The position numbers were made by a program, and so were the translations under genes. From NCBI GenBank assembly GCA_965205535.1, contig CBDBHH010000005.1, forward strand, positions 2,542,001 through 2,606,000: a DNA stretch of 64,000 bases, written 5' to 3'. Below are positions 23,992 through 31,822 of the stretch, piece after piece (the stretch's first letter is position 1; each line of letters starts with the position of its first letter). A model generated the notes under the pieces. That model did not search any database. It had not been told where the DNA came from and saw only the letters and a list, made by a program, of their open reading frames with translations. The stretch comes from UBA8079 sp965205535. GTDB taxonomy: Bacteria; Pseudomonadota; Alphaproteobacteria; UBA6615.

Positions 23992-25218
23992 TCACGCGTC
24001 CTCCGGTCCGGCGACCACGCCGGCATCATGCAGTTTTCCGATCTCGCCGTCCGACAGGCCAAGCTCGCCCGCCAGGATCTCGTCGGTATGCTCGCCCAGC
24101 ACCGGCGCGCGGGGCACCTCGCGGGCCACGGCGGTGAAATTGTTCGGCGTGCCTGGCGCCAGGTAACGGCCGATGCCGGGCTGGTCGATCTCTTCGAACA
24201 GAGGATTGGCAGTCGACACACGCGCATCCTCCCCGACCATCTGCTCAAAAGTCTGATACGGCCCCCAGCAGACATTATGGGCGTCGAACACGGCGCGGAT
24301 GTCGTCCAGGCTGTGGGCGGCACACCAGGCGCCGATGTGCACGTTGATGGCGTCGCGGGCAGCGAAGCGGTGTTCCTCGCGGGTGAAGTTCATCTCCAGC
24401 TCCGCCTCCAGCGCTTCCATCGCCTCGCCGGTCTCGGTCGCCTCGACCAGCTTCTTCCACTGGGGCACCGACACGGCGATGATCATCACCCGGCGCCCGT
24501 CGGCCGTCGCGAAGTCCCGACCGTAGCTGCCATACACGTCGTTGCCGATGTTGGGGCGAGATTCGCCGTTGAGCTGCACCTCGCCGATGTAGCCGAGATT
24601 GCCCACGGTCGCGAAGGCCATGTCGGCGAGCGACAGCGAGACATATTGTCCTTCGCCGGTGCGCCGGCGGTGACGCTCCGCCCCCAGCAGGCCGGTCGCG
24701 GCTGCATAGCCCGTCGAGACATCCCAGCCCGGGAATACGTGGTTCACCTGGTTGGTCTCGGCATCCGGGCCGGTGACGAACGGAAACCCCACCGCCGCGT
24801 TGACCGTGTAGTCCACGGCCACGGAGCCATCCGGGTTGCCGATGATGTTGAGCGCGATCAGATCGTCGCGCTGGGCTTTCAGGGTTTCGTAGTCGAGCCA
24901 GCCGCGCATTGGGAAATTCGTCAGCAGGATGCCGTTGTCTTCGCCCGGCTGGGTGATCAGCGCCGACAGCAGTTCCTGGCCCTCGGGCTTACGAAAATCC
25001 ACCGCGAGCGAGCGCTTGCCCTTGTTCATCCCGGCCCAGTAGATCGAGTTGCCGTCGGTTGTGACCGGCCAGCGCCGGTAATCGATGCCGCCGCCGATCA
25101 TGTCGAAGCGGATGACGTCGGCCCCCATCTGGGCCAGGGTCATGCCGCAAGTGGGCGCGGCCACGAAGGCGGATCCCTCGATCACGCGCAAACCATCCAG
25201 TACGCCGCTCATCGTCAC
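23992..25218 (-). CDS. mct: Family III CoA-transferase, probable mesaconyl-CoA C1-C4 (2-methylfumaryl-CoA) isomerase
   Basis: 408 aa, single class III (CaiB/BaiF) CoA-transferase fold. The N-terminus (LRVIEGSAFVAAPTCGMTLA, GADVIRFD, GGGIDYRRWPVT, WAGMNKGKRS) and the C-terminus (QPGIGRYLAPGTP, LGEHTDEIL) match what I recall of Chloroflexus Mct of the 3-hydroxypropionate bicycle, also about 409 aa. The catalytic Asp is D166 in PGWDVSTG. Mct moves CoA within mesaconyl-CoA from C1 to C4, leading to citramalyl-CoA. Lying upstream of and co-directional with mcd, it would act on the Mcd product. Generic CaiB transferases are the alternative, but the local matches are long. A weak start context; ATG at 25218 gives MTMSGVLDGLRV, and the ATG 6 nt on is also possible. 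Confidence 0.75.
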   Translation of the reverse strand: MTMSGVLDGLRVIEGSAFVAAPTCGMTLAQMGADVIRFDMIGGGIDYRRWPVTTDGNSIYWAGMNKGKRSLAVDFRKPEGQELLSALITQPGEDNGILLTNFPMRGWLDYETLKAQRDDLIALNIIGNPDGSVAVDYTVNAAVGFPFVTGPDAETNQVNHVFPGWDVSTGYAAATGLLGAERHRRRTGEGQYVSLSLADMAFATVGNLGYIGEVQLNGESRPNIGNDVYGSYGRDFATADGRRVMIIAVSVPQWKKLVEATETGEAMEALEAELEMNFTREEHRFAARDAINVHIGAWCAAHSLDDIRAVFDAHNVCWGPYQTFEQMVGEDARVSTANPLFEEIDQPGIGRYLAPGTPNNFTAVAREVPRAPVLGEHTDEILAGELGLSDGEIGKLHDAGVVAGPEDA

Positions 25219-25297
25219 TCCGCATGCCGGGTGTTAGTATTGGTGAAACACGACGGCGTTCACGCGCCCACCATATCATTTTTAAGGATCGTCACGC

Positions 25298-25939
25298 ATG
25301 GCCCAGGCAGGGAAACTCACACCGGAATTACTCGCCCAGGCGGCGAAGATCGCATCCTCGACCCTCCACGAAGCCGCCGGCCGAATCGGCGCGCTGCCCT
25401 CCGCGATCAAGGCCGTGGCACCGGGCATGACGATCTGCGGCCCGGCCTTCCCTGTGAAAGGCCCGCCGCTCGACAACCTGGCGATTCATTTCGGCATCGA
25501 CGAGGCGCAACCCGGCGACGTGATCGTCGCCGACGTGGGCGGCCATTACGAAGGCGGCTACTTCGGCGAGGTGATGTGCACCTCGGCCCGGGCGCGGAAA
25601 CTCGGCGGGCTGGTCATCGACGGCTGTGTGCGCGACGGCAACGAGCTGGCGCAGATGGGCTGGCCGGTGTTTTCCCGCGGGCTTGCCATGCGCGGCACGC
25701 TGAAAGACCTGAATGGAGATCTACGCATCAACGAACGCATCGCCATCGGCGAGGCCATCGTCGAACCGGGCGACCTGGTGGTGGGTGACACGGATGGGGT
25801 GGTGGTCATCCCCAAGGCCCAGGCCGCGGCCGCCATCGAGGCCTCGATCAAGCGCGAGGCCAACGAGGCCGAGACCATGGAACTGCTGGCGAAGGGCGAG
25901 ACGACGCTCGTGAAGATGCGCGGGTGGGAGCGGGGCTAG
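25298..25939 (+). CDS. RraA-type 4-hydroxy-4-methyl-2-oxoglutarate aldolase / oxaloacetate decarboxylase family
   Basis: 213 aa swivelling beta/beta/alpha protein of the RraA/HMG-aldolase family. Landmarks: VADVGGHYEGGYFGEVM (about 88-104), GLVIDGCVRD (about 110-119) with the substrate Arg and metal Asp of family II pyruvate aldolases, and GDLVVGDTDGVVVIP near 151. HMG/CHA aldolases split 4-hydroxy-4-methyl-2-oxoglutarate into two pyruvates and decarboxylate oxaloacetate. AAGGA lies 9-13 nt before the ATG. Divergent from the mct-like gene with only 79 bp between; both chemistries end in C4-C5 branched acids and pyruvate, so a shared regulon is plausible but unproven. RNase E-inhibitor RraA itself is shorter, so enzyme is preferred. 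Confidence 0.82.
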   Translation: MAQAGKLTPELLAQAAKIASSTLHEAAGRIGALPSAIKAVAPGMTICGPAFPVKGPPLDNLAIHFGIDEAQPGDVIVADVGGHYEGGYFGEVMCTSARARKLGGLVIDGCVRDGNELAQMGWPVFSRGLAMRGTLKDLNGDLRINERIAIGEAIVEPGDLVVGDTDGVVVIPKAQAAAAIEASIKREANEAETMELLAKGETTLVKMRGWERG

Positions 25940-25947
25940 CTTCCTCT

Positions 25948-26592
25948 CTATGAAAACAGCGCCACCGCGCGGGTCCAGCCGGCAGTCCCACCCCTGATCT
26001 TCGTCGGGAAACACGCCACGATAAAGCCGTTGTCCGGCAGCGCCTCCAGGTTCTGCAGTTTCTCGATCTGACAATACGGCTCCTCGATCCCGGCATAGTG
26101 GCCCTCCCAGATGATCGAGGCGTCCTTGGTCTCTTTCCAGCGTTCGGCCGTGTGCTTGAACGGCGCGTCCCAGGTCCACGCATCGGTGCCGCAGACCCGT
26201 ACACCGCGCGAGGTGAGATAGAGCGTGGCCTCGCGGCCCATGCCGCAGCCATGGTCGATATAGTCGTCGCGGCCATAGGCCGCCGCCGCACTGGTGTTGA
26301 CCAGCACAATATCCAGCGGCTGTAAGTCATGGCCGATGCGCGCCAGCTCCGCCTCGATGTCGGCCTCGGTCACCAGATAGCCGTTGTCGAAATGCCGGAA
26401 GTCGAGCTTCACCCCCGGCCGCATGAACCAGTCGAGCGGCATCTCGTCGATCCCGGGATAGTTCTTCTGCAGCCGGTCCAGATTGTCGCCATGTTCCATC
26501 ATGGAGATTTGCGGGCGCATGGCCGGCGGGTCGACGATGATCTCGTCGTCCAGCGCCATGGAGATATCGACGATCTTTCCGGGGATTTGCAT
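25948..26592 (-). CDS. Cyclase-family (KynB-like) protein with internal deletion of the metal-binding motif
   Basis: 214 aa where related cyclase-family proteins are about 260 aa. The C-terminal part is a strong match (GVKLDFRHFDNGYLVT near 61, CGMGREATLYL, GTDAWTWDAPF, KIRGGTAGWTRAVA). Upstream of MPLDWF the family normally has about 45-50 residues containing the metal motif HNGTHLDAPxH. Here NYPGIDEMPLDW runs straight on (junction about 26445-26458) and the motif is missing. The deletion is in frame. Either the enzyme is dead, works as a binding protein, or the assembly lost about 145 bp. Faces the aldolase gene with 8 bp between stop codons. Confidence 0.75.
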   Translation of the reverse strand: MQIPGKIVDISMALDDEIIVDPPAMRPQISMMEHGDNLDRLQKNYPGIDEMPLDWFMRPGVKLDFRHFDNGYLVTEADIEAELARIGHDLQPLDIVLVNTSAAAAYGRDDYIDHGCGMGREATLYLTSRGVRVCGTDAWTWDAPFKHTAERWKETKDASIIWEGHYAGIEEPYCQIEKLQNLEALPDNGFIVACFPTKIRGGTAGWTRAVALFS

Positions 26593-26620
26593 GTTCTCGT
26601 TCCTGATTTTCTGACTGAGC

Positions 26621-26684
26621 CCTCATCCTGAGCCTGACGAAGGAGAGGGCGGTAGCCTCATGCTTCGACAAGCTCAGCATGAGG
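26621..26684. repeat. Palindromic intergenic repeat, family B
   Basis: CCTCATCCTGAGCCTGACGA on the left pairs with the inverted right arm TTCGACAAGCTCAGCATGAGG (written here across two arms), leaving a loop of about 15 bases. This is the CTTCGACAAGCTCAGCATGAGG-type palindrome known from many alphaproteobacterial genomes. It lies between the divergent cyclase and ParB-like genes. Confidence 0.75.
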
Positions 26685-26796
26685 ACAATACCGCGGTACG
26701 CAAATCATGTCGGCGCTTGCTGGCCGAAAGAATGTTAGGCTTTCATGTGCCGGGCGTCAGCCTTGCACACCAGCCGCGATCGAGAGGGGTTTGCCG

Positions 26797-27042
26797 ATGA
26801 AAGACCTGATCTTCCAGATCGACGAGATCTACATCCCGACCAAGCGCCGCACCGAGGTTGACCCGGCGAAGGTCGAGGAGATCGCCGAGAGCATCCTCGA
26901 GGAGGGCCAGCAGGTCCCGATCATGGTGCGCGACGACGGCAAGCGGAAGATCCTGGTCGAGGGGCTGCAACGCCTCGAGGCGTGCAAGTCCCTTGGCGAA
27001 GAGACCATCGTGGGGATTATCGTCCAGGCGCGTCAGCGCTAG
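26797..27042 (+). CDS. Small stand-alone ParB N-terminal-like protein
   Basis: 81 aa consisting only of a ParB/sulfiredoxin-fold segment: the specificity strand at residues 5-18, then EEIAESILEEGQQVPIMVRDD and the core motif ILVEGLQRLEACKSLGE (normally GERRLRAA in ParB, here GLQRLEA). The helix-turn-helix and dimerisation domains of chromosomal ParB are absent. The longer frame to 26707 is rejected: GAGAGG lies just ahead of the ATG at 26797 and homology starts there. It stands alone between two palindromic repeats. Role unknown; single-domain ParB proteins occur as CTP-binding or nuclease-like factors. Confidence 0.72.
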   Translation: MKDLIFQIDEIYIPTKRRTEVDPAKVEEIAESILEEGQQVPIMVRDDGKRKILVEGLQRLEACKSLGEETIVGIIVQARQR

Positions 27043-27067
27043 GCGAACCAGGAGACGTCGCTTCCTT

Positions 27068-27157
27068 CGTCATGCCCGCGCAGGCGGGCATCCATAATTA
27101 CGAGGCTTGCCCGGGCATGTTCGGTGTCTATGGACCCCCGCCTTCGCGGGGGTGACG
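27068..27157. repeat. Palindromic intergenic repeat, family C
   Basis: The outer arms CGTCATGCCCGCGCAGG and CCTTCGCGGGGGTGACG are inverted copies with few mismatches, and each arm contains its own hairpin (GCCCGCGCAGGCGGGC and CCCCCGCCTTCGCGGGGG). This is the common alphaproteobacterial GTCATGCCCG palindrome. It lies between the convergent ParB-like and cupin genes and could act as a bidirectional terminator. Confidence 0.8.
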
Positions 27158-27163
27158 ATGGAT

Positions 27164-27553
27164 TTACTCCTCCATCCCATACGGGTTGGTCGCCAGGGCG
27201 GGCCACATGTCCGTGCGCGGCGGGGAGAAGAACTCCACGATCTCGCAATCCTCGACATACCAGACCTCGTGCTCGATCCCGCCGGGGATGAGCACCACCG
27301 ATCCCGCCTCGCAGGTCGCCGTCTCGCCGGTGCCGAACTTGTAGTCGAACCGGCCCTTGCGCAGCCAGGTGATCTGCTCGTTCGGGTGGGAGTGGGACGG
27401 GATATGGGTGCCCGCCTCGAAACTGGCCCACAGGGCCTGCACCTGGTTGCCCGCGAGGACCTTCACCTCGCCGCCCGGCATCTCGTGCGCCGGAATATCG
27501 TCGAGCTTGTGGATCAGGCTTGCATGGCGGGTGGTTTGCGGTTCGTCGGACAT
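27164..27553 (-). CDS. Single-domain cupin protein
   Basis: 129 aa. One cupin barrel: motif 1 reads HIPSHSHPNEQITWLRKG (about residues 50-67), with histidines and a Glu/Gln in the metal-site order, and motif 2 PGGIEHEVWYVED near 90 supplies the last His. Such small cupins isomerise or oxygenate metabolites or sense ligands; no substrate can be named. Divergent from the GST-like gene, with 103 bp between. Confidence 0.85.
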   Translation of the reverse strand: MSDEPQTTRHASLIHKLDDIPAHEMPGGEVKVLAGNQVQALWASFEAGTHIPSHSHPNEQITWLRKGRFDYKFGTGETATCEAGSVVLIPGGIEHEVWYVEDCEIVEFFSPPRTDMWPALATNPYGMEE

Positions 27554-27656
27554 GGCGGCACTCCTGTGATTCTGGATCGTTGGCGGTTATGATCGCACTG
27601 AATCACCGCGCGGACCAACCGCGCGATACACGACATCAGGGTTTGGGAGAACGAAG

Positions 27657-28535
27657 ATGGTGAAACTCGCGACATCGGACATCAAGACGACGGAGGTCCT
27701 GGACTGGGAGGGCCTGCATCTGTTCCATTTCATGGGGTCTTCCTGTTCCCAGAAAACGCGCATCGCGTTCGCGGCCAAGGGCGTGGAGTGGGAGTCCCAT
27801 CACGTCGATATCGCCCATTTCGAGAATTTCACCGAATGGTTCATGGGCATCAACCCGCGCGGCCTGATGCCGACCCTGGTGCATGACGGCGACGTGCATA
27901 TCGAGAGCAACGACATCATCGAATATGTGGATGCCACTTTCGACGGCCCTAAGCTGTTCCCGACGGATCCCGAGGAGCAGGCCTTCATGCAGGCCTCGAT
28001 GACGCGCGAGGATGATCTGCATCTGTGTGTGCGCGCGCTGACGTTCCGTTACCTCTTGCCCGTCGAAATGATGAAGAAACCGGAAGAGGCGGTGGATGTC
28101 TATGAGGCCGAAGGTGCCGAGACCGTCGGCGGGAAGGTCGATGGCCGCAAGGCGATCGAGGTCGATTTCTGGCGCAAGATGAATGCGAACAACGGCATCA
28201 CCGATGAACAGGTCGTCGAGGCGGCAGGTGAATTTCTCAAGGCGTTCGGCGAACTGGAAGAGCGCCTGGAGGCGCATGAGTGGTTGCTCGCGAGCGGGTT
28301 CTCGGCGCTGGATATCGCCTGGTGGATCACCGTATTCCGGATCACCAAACTGGGTTACCCGACGGATCGCTTCCCGAAGCTATTTGCCTGGTACGAAAAG
28401 CTGCTCGCGCGCGAGGATTTCGCCCGCGAGGTCGCCCCGCCGCCCGAGATGATCGAGGTGTCAAAGGCGCATCAGGCGGCCTGTGAGTCCGAAGGCAAGG
28501 GCATGCAGCAGATGATGGCCGCCGCGGGTCTTTAG
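27657..28535 (+). CDS. Glutathione S-transferase-like protein
   Basis: 292 aa. Thioredoxin-fold N-terminal domain (about 18-100) with HFMGSSCSQKTRIAFAAKG, where Ser/Cys occupy the glutathione-activating position, and INPRGLMPTLVHDG with the cis-Pro and the ESNDIIEYVD glutathione-gamma-Glu site. The helical C-terminal domain ends in LASGFSALDIAWW, which resembles the N-capping box of GSTs. Longer than typical 200-230 aa GSTs because of an insert around residues 130-180. GGGAGAA precedes the ATG. Function probably conjugation, dehalogenation or isomerisation. Confidence 0.82.
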   Translation: MVKLATSDIKTTEVLDWEGLHLFHFMGSSCSQKTRIAFAAKGVEWESHHVDIAHFENFTEWFMGINPRGLMPTLVHDGDVHIESNDIIEYVDATFDGPKLFPTDPEEQAFMQASMTREDDLHLCVRALTFRYLLPVEMMKKPEEAVDVYEAEGAETVGGKVDGRKAIEVDFWRKMNANNGITDEQVVEAAGEFLKAFGELEERLEAHEWLLASGFSALDIAWWITVFRITKLGYPTDRFPKLFAWYEKLLAREDFAREVAPPPEMIEVSKAHQAACESEGKGMQQMMAAAGL

Positions 28536-28577
28536 GGACGTTGTCGCCGGCCGGGTTTCAGACCTGCCCGCCAGTCG

Positions 28578-30161
28578 TTACTTCACGACAGGGTCCTTGG
28601 CGAACAGGGTTCCCCAGACGAAATCCGTCTGGACGGCGCGCCGGTTGGCGGTGCCGCGATCGTAGAAGTCGCCGTTTACCGGCGCGCCGCTGACCTGGGT
28701 GCCGATACCGAAATTGTTGAGGCGGCCTGACGCGCCAACGCCGGGCGCGCCGTTGCCGCCGTCGGCATTCACGGACGCCTGGACGTGGCAGCTGATGCAG
28801 GATGCGGAGTTTACGAATCCGCCCTCGTTGATTGATGAACCGAGAAGCGTCGGGTAGCCATCGAAATTGGTGAACCGGGTCTGGGTGCCCTTGAGGCGGT
28901 AGCTCTTCCACGCCGGGTCGGTGATGTCCGGGCGTTCCGGATCGATCGCACCGTCTCCCGAGCCGATGCCCATGCCGGCGAACATGTCCGTCAGCGCCTT
29001 CGTCATTTCGCCCGCGGGGTAGCGCTTGCCGAGATCGAACAGGTCCTGATCGTCGTTCAGCGCGTCGTCCATGATGTTGGGTGCAATGAAGTTGCTCTCG
29101 AAGGTGGTTGTCAGCGTCTTGCCGGGTTCGGGTTGCAGCGGGTCGGCAACCGTCACCTGATGCAGGGCGCCGAAGCTGTCGTTGCAGCCGGTGAAGTCGC
29201 AGCGGCCGAGATTGTCGGCATGTTCGAAGGCGAACCAGTGCCAGCCGGGCAGGGCCTTTGACGAGGCTGCGACGCTCGCGAGGTAGTAAATGCGCTCGTG
29301 ATAGGTCTTGCCGTTGTCGGACGACGCGCGGATTTTCTGGGTGATGTAGGGCCGGTCCGGGTTCTGCGGCGGGGTCTTCGCGTCGTTGTCATGATCGGTG
29401 ACATAGCCGAGTGCGACCATCGTCTCCTGATCGATCCACGCAACCTTGAACATCATTGCCGAAGACGGATACGTCACGCCCTGGCCCGTCGGGCGATGGG
29501 GCCGGGAGTGTTTCGCCTCGCCGGCGACCCGGGCGAACAGCTTCGCGAGGCCGGGCTTTGAGTATAGTTCCTGTTGGGTCGTGTAGCGGACGAAGGCGTC
29601 GTTCCGGTACACGATTTCGACCTGTCCCTGCCTTGCGACCCGGGCGGGGTCGAGGGTGCGCAGGAAGGTCGCGTTGTGGCTGTTGCCGGGTTTGCCGCCG
29701 GCGAACGTGGTTTCGGTCGAACCGCCCCAGTCCGCGGGAATGTAGGGGCAGTATTTCCCCGGCGCGCCGATGTCGTCGGGCTCGCGGACATTGCCGGATG
29801 CGTCGCGATATCCGACCTGCGGCGTGGCATCGATATTGACGAAGCAGCAATCGGTCGCGCCATCGGTCGAGCAAATCGGTTTCGGATCGGCAACCCAGAC
29901 CGTCTCGTCATTCGCCCATTGATCCCAGAATTTCGACCGGATGGTCTCCAGGAACGACACCCAGGCGAATGTGTCTGCGCACGAAGCGGCCGGGCTGTTG
30001 ATCGAGGCGGGGAAGGAGATGGTGCCGTCGAGTGCGGTGGCCGTGCATTCCGGCGCGTCGCGGACCTGGCTGTGGAAGTACATGGCAGTCGACGTGGAAT
30101 CCGCCTGTGCGCCGGTTGTCGCGGCGACCAGCAGCAGGCCGGTAAAGAATGTGCGTTTCAT
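28578..30161 (-). CDS. Secreted protein with a single CxxCH haem-c motif, unknown function
   Basis: 527 aa. The first about 20 residues (MKRTFFTGLLLVAATTGAQA) are a standard signal peptide, so the protein is periplasmic or extracellular. One haem-c attachment motif, CISCH, lies at 455-459, and paired cysteines recur (CCFVN, CDFTGC). It resembles long secreted cytochrome-like proteins of proteobacteria, but I cannot name the family. The start is set at 30161 because the signal peptide and GGGGGAG ribosome site are there; the open frame further upstream overlaps the TSUP gene on the same strand in another frame. Last gene of a minus-strand run starting with the rhodanese at 33366. Confidence 0.75.
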   Translation of the reverse strand: MKRTFFTGLLLVAATTGAQADSTSTAMYFHSQVRDAPECTATALDGTISFPASINSPAASCADTFAWVSFLETIRSKFWDQWANDETVWVADPKPICSTDGATDCCFVNIDATPQVGYRDASGNVREPDDIGAPGKYCPYIPADWGGSTETTFAGGKPGNSHNATFLRTLDPARVARQGQVEIVYRNDAFVRYTTQQELYSKPGLAKLFARVAGEAKHSRPHRPTGQGVTYPSSAMMFKVAWIDQETMVALGYVTDHDNDAKTPPQNPDRPYITQKIRASSDNGKTYHERIYYLASVAASSKALPGWHWFAFEHADNLGRCDFTGCNDSFGALHQVTVADPLQPEPGKTLTTTFESNFIAPNIMDDALNDDQDLFDLGKRYPAGEMTKALTDMFAGMGIGSGDGAIDPERPDITDPAWKSYRLKGTQTRFTNFDGYPTLLGSSINEGGFVNSASCISCHVQASVNADGGNGAPGVGASGRLNNFGIGTQVSGAPVNGDFYDRGTANRRAVQTDFVWGTLFAKDPVVK

Positions 30162-30217
30162 GACTGTTTCTCCCCCTCGAAATACTGACACTGCGCGGGC
30201 GAGGAGGCGAGTCCGTC

Positions 30218-31018
30218 CTAGGCCAGCAGCACCCAGGTCGACGACGCCGCGAGCGTTGCCAACGCGATGTTGCGGAAGGTGCGCTCGCTCGCGAGCCCGA
30301 ACATCTTGGTGCCGATCACCACGCCGACCACGTAGATCGGCACCATAAGGACGATCCGCCAGATCACCTCTGCGGTCACAAGACCCAGCAAACCGTATGT
30401 GATCAGGATTCCGACGAAGATGATGGAGAAATAGGCGACCATGTTGGCGCGAACATCGGCAGCGGGACCATCGCCGGACATCAGATAGAGAATGGCGGGC
30501 GGGCCCCCCATGCCGGTTGCACCGGCGAGCGCGCCACCCAACGCACCGACGACGCCCGACGGTATCAAACCCCGCGGGCCGCGATAGCGCCAACCGAGCC
30601 ACATGACGATCGCGAGCAGAAGCACGATGGCAGCGATCACGCGACGCATTTCCTCGGCCGGTGCATTGAGGAGCACGAGAGAGCCCAACGGGAGGAGCAC
30701 GACGGCGGGCAGGCCCATGGCCCAGGCGGTCGGCCAGTGCGCCGTGCGCAGGGCCTGCGGTGTCATTTGTACCGCGGGCACGATCTCGATCAGGGCGGCG
30801 ACCGGCACGCCGACGGTGGGGCCCCAGACGAGGCTTAGCATTGGCGCGGTGATCAGGACCGAGCCGAAACCGGAGAATCCGCGAATGAGCGAAGCGGCAA
30901 GAACCGCCAGGCTCGCGATCAGGAAATCGTGGCCGAACAGGTCGGCGGGGAGGGCCGGATCGAACAAGGGAGGGCCGTCGGCCTTAGTACGCCCAGCCGA
31001 TCCAGTCGCACAGCGCAC
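30218..31018 (-). CDS. TSUP (TauE/SafE) family membrane transporter
   Basis: Up to 266 aa with about eight hydrophobic helices. The two repeat signatures are RGFSGFGSVLITAP near 45 and GATGMGGPPAILYL near 168. TSUP proteins move sulfite, sulfonates, sulfoacetate or other organic anions. Start uncertain: GTG at 31018 overlaps the amidohydrolase by 35 nt; a TTG at 30967 (MFDPALPADLF) sits just upstream of the first helix and would avoid overlap. The rhodanese upstream hints at sulfur chemistry. Confidence 0.83.
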   Translation of the reverse strand: MRCATGSAGRTKADGPPLFDPALPADLFGHDFLIASLAVLAASLIRGFSGFGSVLITAPMLSLVWGPTVGVPVAALIEIVPAVQMTPQALRTAHWPTAWAMGLPAVVLLPLGSLVLLNAPAEEMRRVIAAIVLLLAIVMWLGWRYRGPRGLIPSGVVGALGGALAGATGMGGPPAILYLMSGDGPAADVRANMVAYFSIIFVGILITYGLLGLVTAEVIWRIVLMVPIYVVGVVIGTKMFGLASERTFRNIALATLAASSTWVLLA

Positions 31019-31796
31019 GGCCCATCACCAGCTCCAGGTCGTTGCCCGACAACCAGTCGAGTTCCTCGGTGAACTGCGTGACGCACTGGCGATAGGTGCA
31101 GGGCAGGCGGGTCAGATCGGAACCCCAGAACACCCGATTGGGTCCGAACGCATCGACGACGCGTTTCAGCGGGTCGCTGGTGTTGGGCCAGGGATAGTCT
31201 TGCGAGGAGTAGGCGCCGATCGTGCAGGCTTTCACAGAGACATTCTCGAACTGAGCCAGATCGAGCAGGGTCTGCAGGCCGCCAAAGGCCTCGTCGTCGA
31301 CCTTGCGGCCCGGCAAATCCAGATGGTCCACGGTGAGGCGCAGGTTTGGATGCGCCTCGGCGATCTTCGCGGTTTCTGCAGCACTCCCGGCCAGCATGAA
31401 CATCACCGGCAGATCATTGGCTTCTGCCGCTGACCACAACCAGTCCAGGCCGCCGGACTTGAGCAGTTCCTGTTCCTCGGGCTTGCCCATGGTGAAACGC
31501 AGGCCGAGCATGCCGGATTGCCGGGTCCAGTCGGGCAGACGGTCGGCGCCCGACGGGTCGAACAGGTCCATGCGGCCGAGGATGGCGAGCCGGTCCGGAT
31601 ATTTGGCGGCGGCTTCGCAGGCTTGCGAATTGTCGTTGCCCATCCACGTCGGCGGCACGACCACGGCCCGGCCCACGCCGGCCTCGTCCATCTCCGTGAT
31701 CAGCTCATCGGCAGTAAAAGCCGGCACCATACGATGCCAGGGGTTCCCGTCTCCGCGGAAATTCCAGAGATGAACCTGTGAATCCGTAATCAGCAT
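30984..31796 (-). CDS. Amidohydrolase-family (TIM-barrel, LigI/PDC-like) hydrolase
   Basis: 270 aa. Starts MLITDSQVHLWNF, where DSQVHLW is the first metal/His motif of the amidohydrolase-2 family. Further markers are LRLTVDHLDLPG near 178 and the C-terminal RVFWGSDLTRLP near 226 with the catalytic Asp. Members hydrolyse lactones (2-pyrone-4,6-dicarboxylate lactonase) or decarboxylate aromatic acids. ATG at 31796 with GGGGGAA 6-12 nt upstream; the longer frame overlaps the flavin reductase. Confidence 0.85.
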   Translation of the reverse strand: MLITDSQVHLWNFRGDGNPWHRMVPAFTADELITEMDEAGVGRAVVVPPTWMGNDNSQACEAAAKYPDRLAILGRMDLFDPSGADRLPDWTRQSGMLGLRFTMGKPEEQELLKSGGLDWLWSAAEANDLPVMFMLAGSAAETAKIAEAHPNLRLTVDHLDLPGRKVDDEAFGGLQTLLDLAQFENVSVKACTIGAYSSQDYPWPNTSDPLKRVVDAFGPNRVFWGSDLTRLPCTYRQCVTQFTEELDWLSGNDLELVMGRALCDWIGWAY

Positions 31797-31822
31797 CTTG
31801 TTCCCCCAATACGTCGTTCGGT

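Noticed and set aside
23983..25788. 601-codon plus-strand open frame over the CoA-transferase
   Set aside because: Antisense to the Mct-like gene and then overlapping the aldolase in another frame; composition is non-protein-like.
26707..26796. Longer N terminus for the ParB-like protein
   Set aside because: The added residues match no ParB homolog and lie in the repeat-flanking spacer; a purine-rich ribosome site sits before the internal ATG at 26797.
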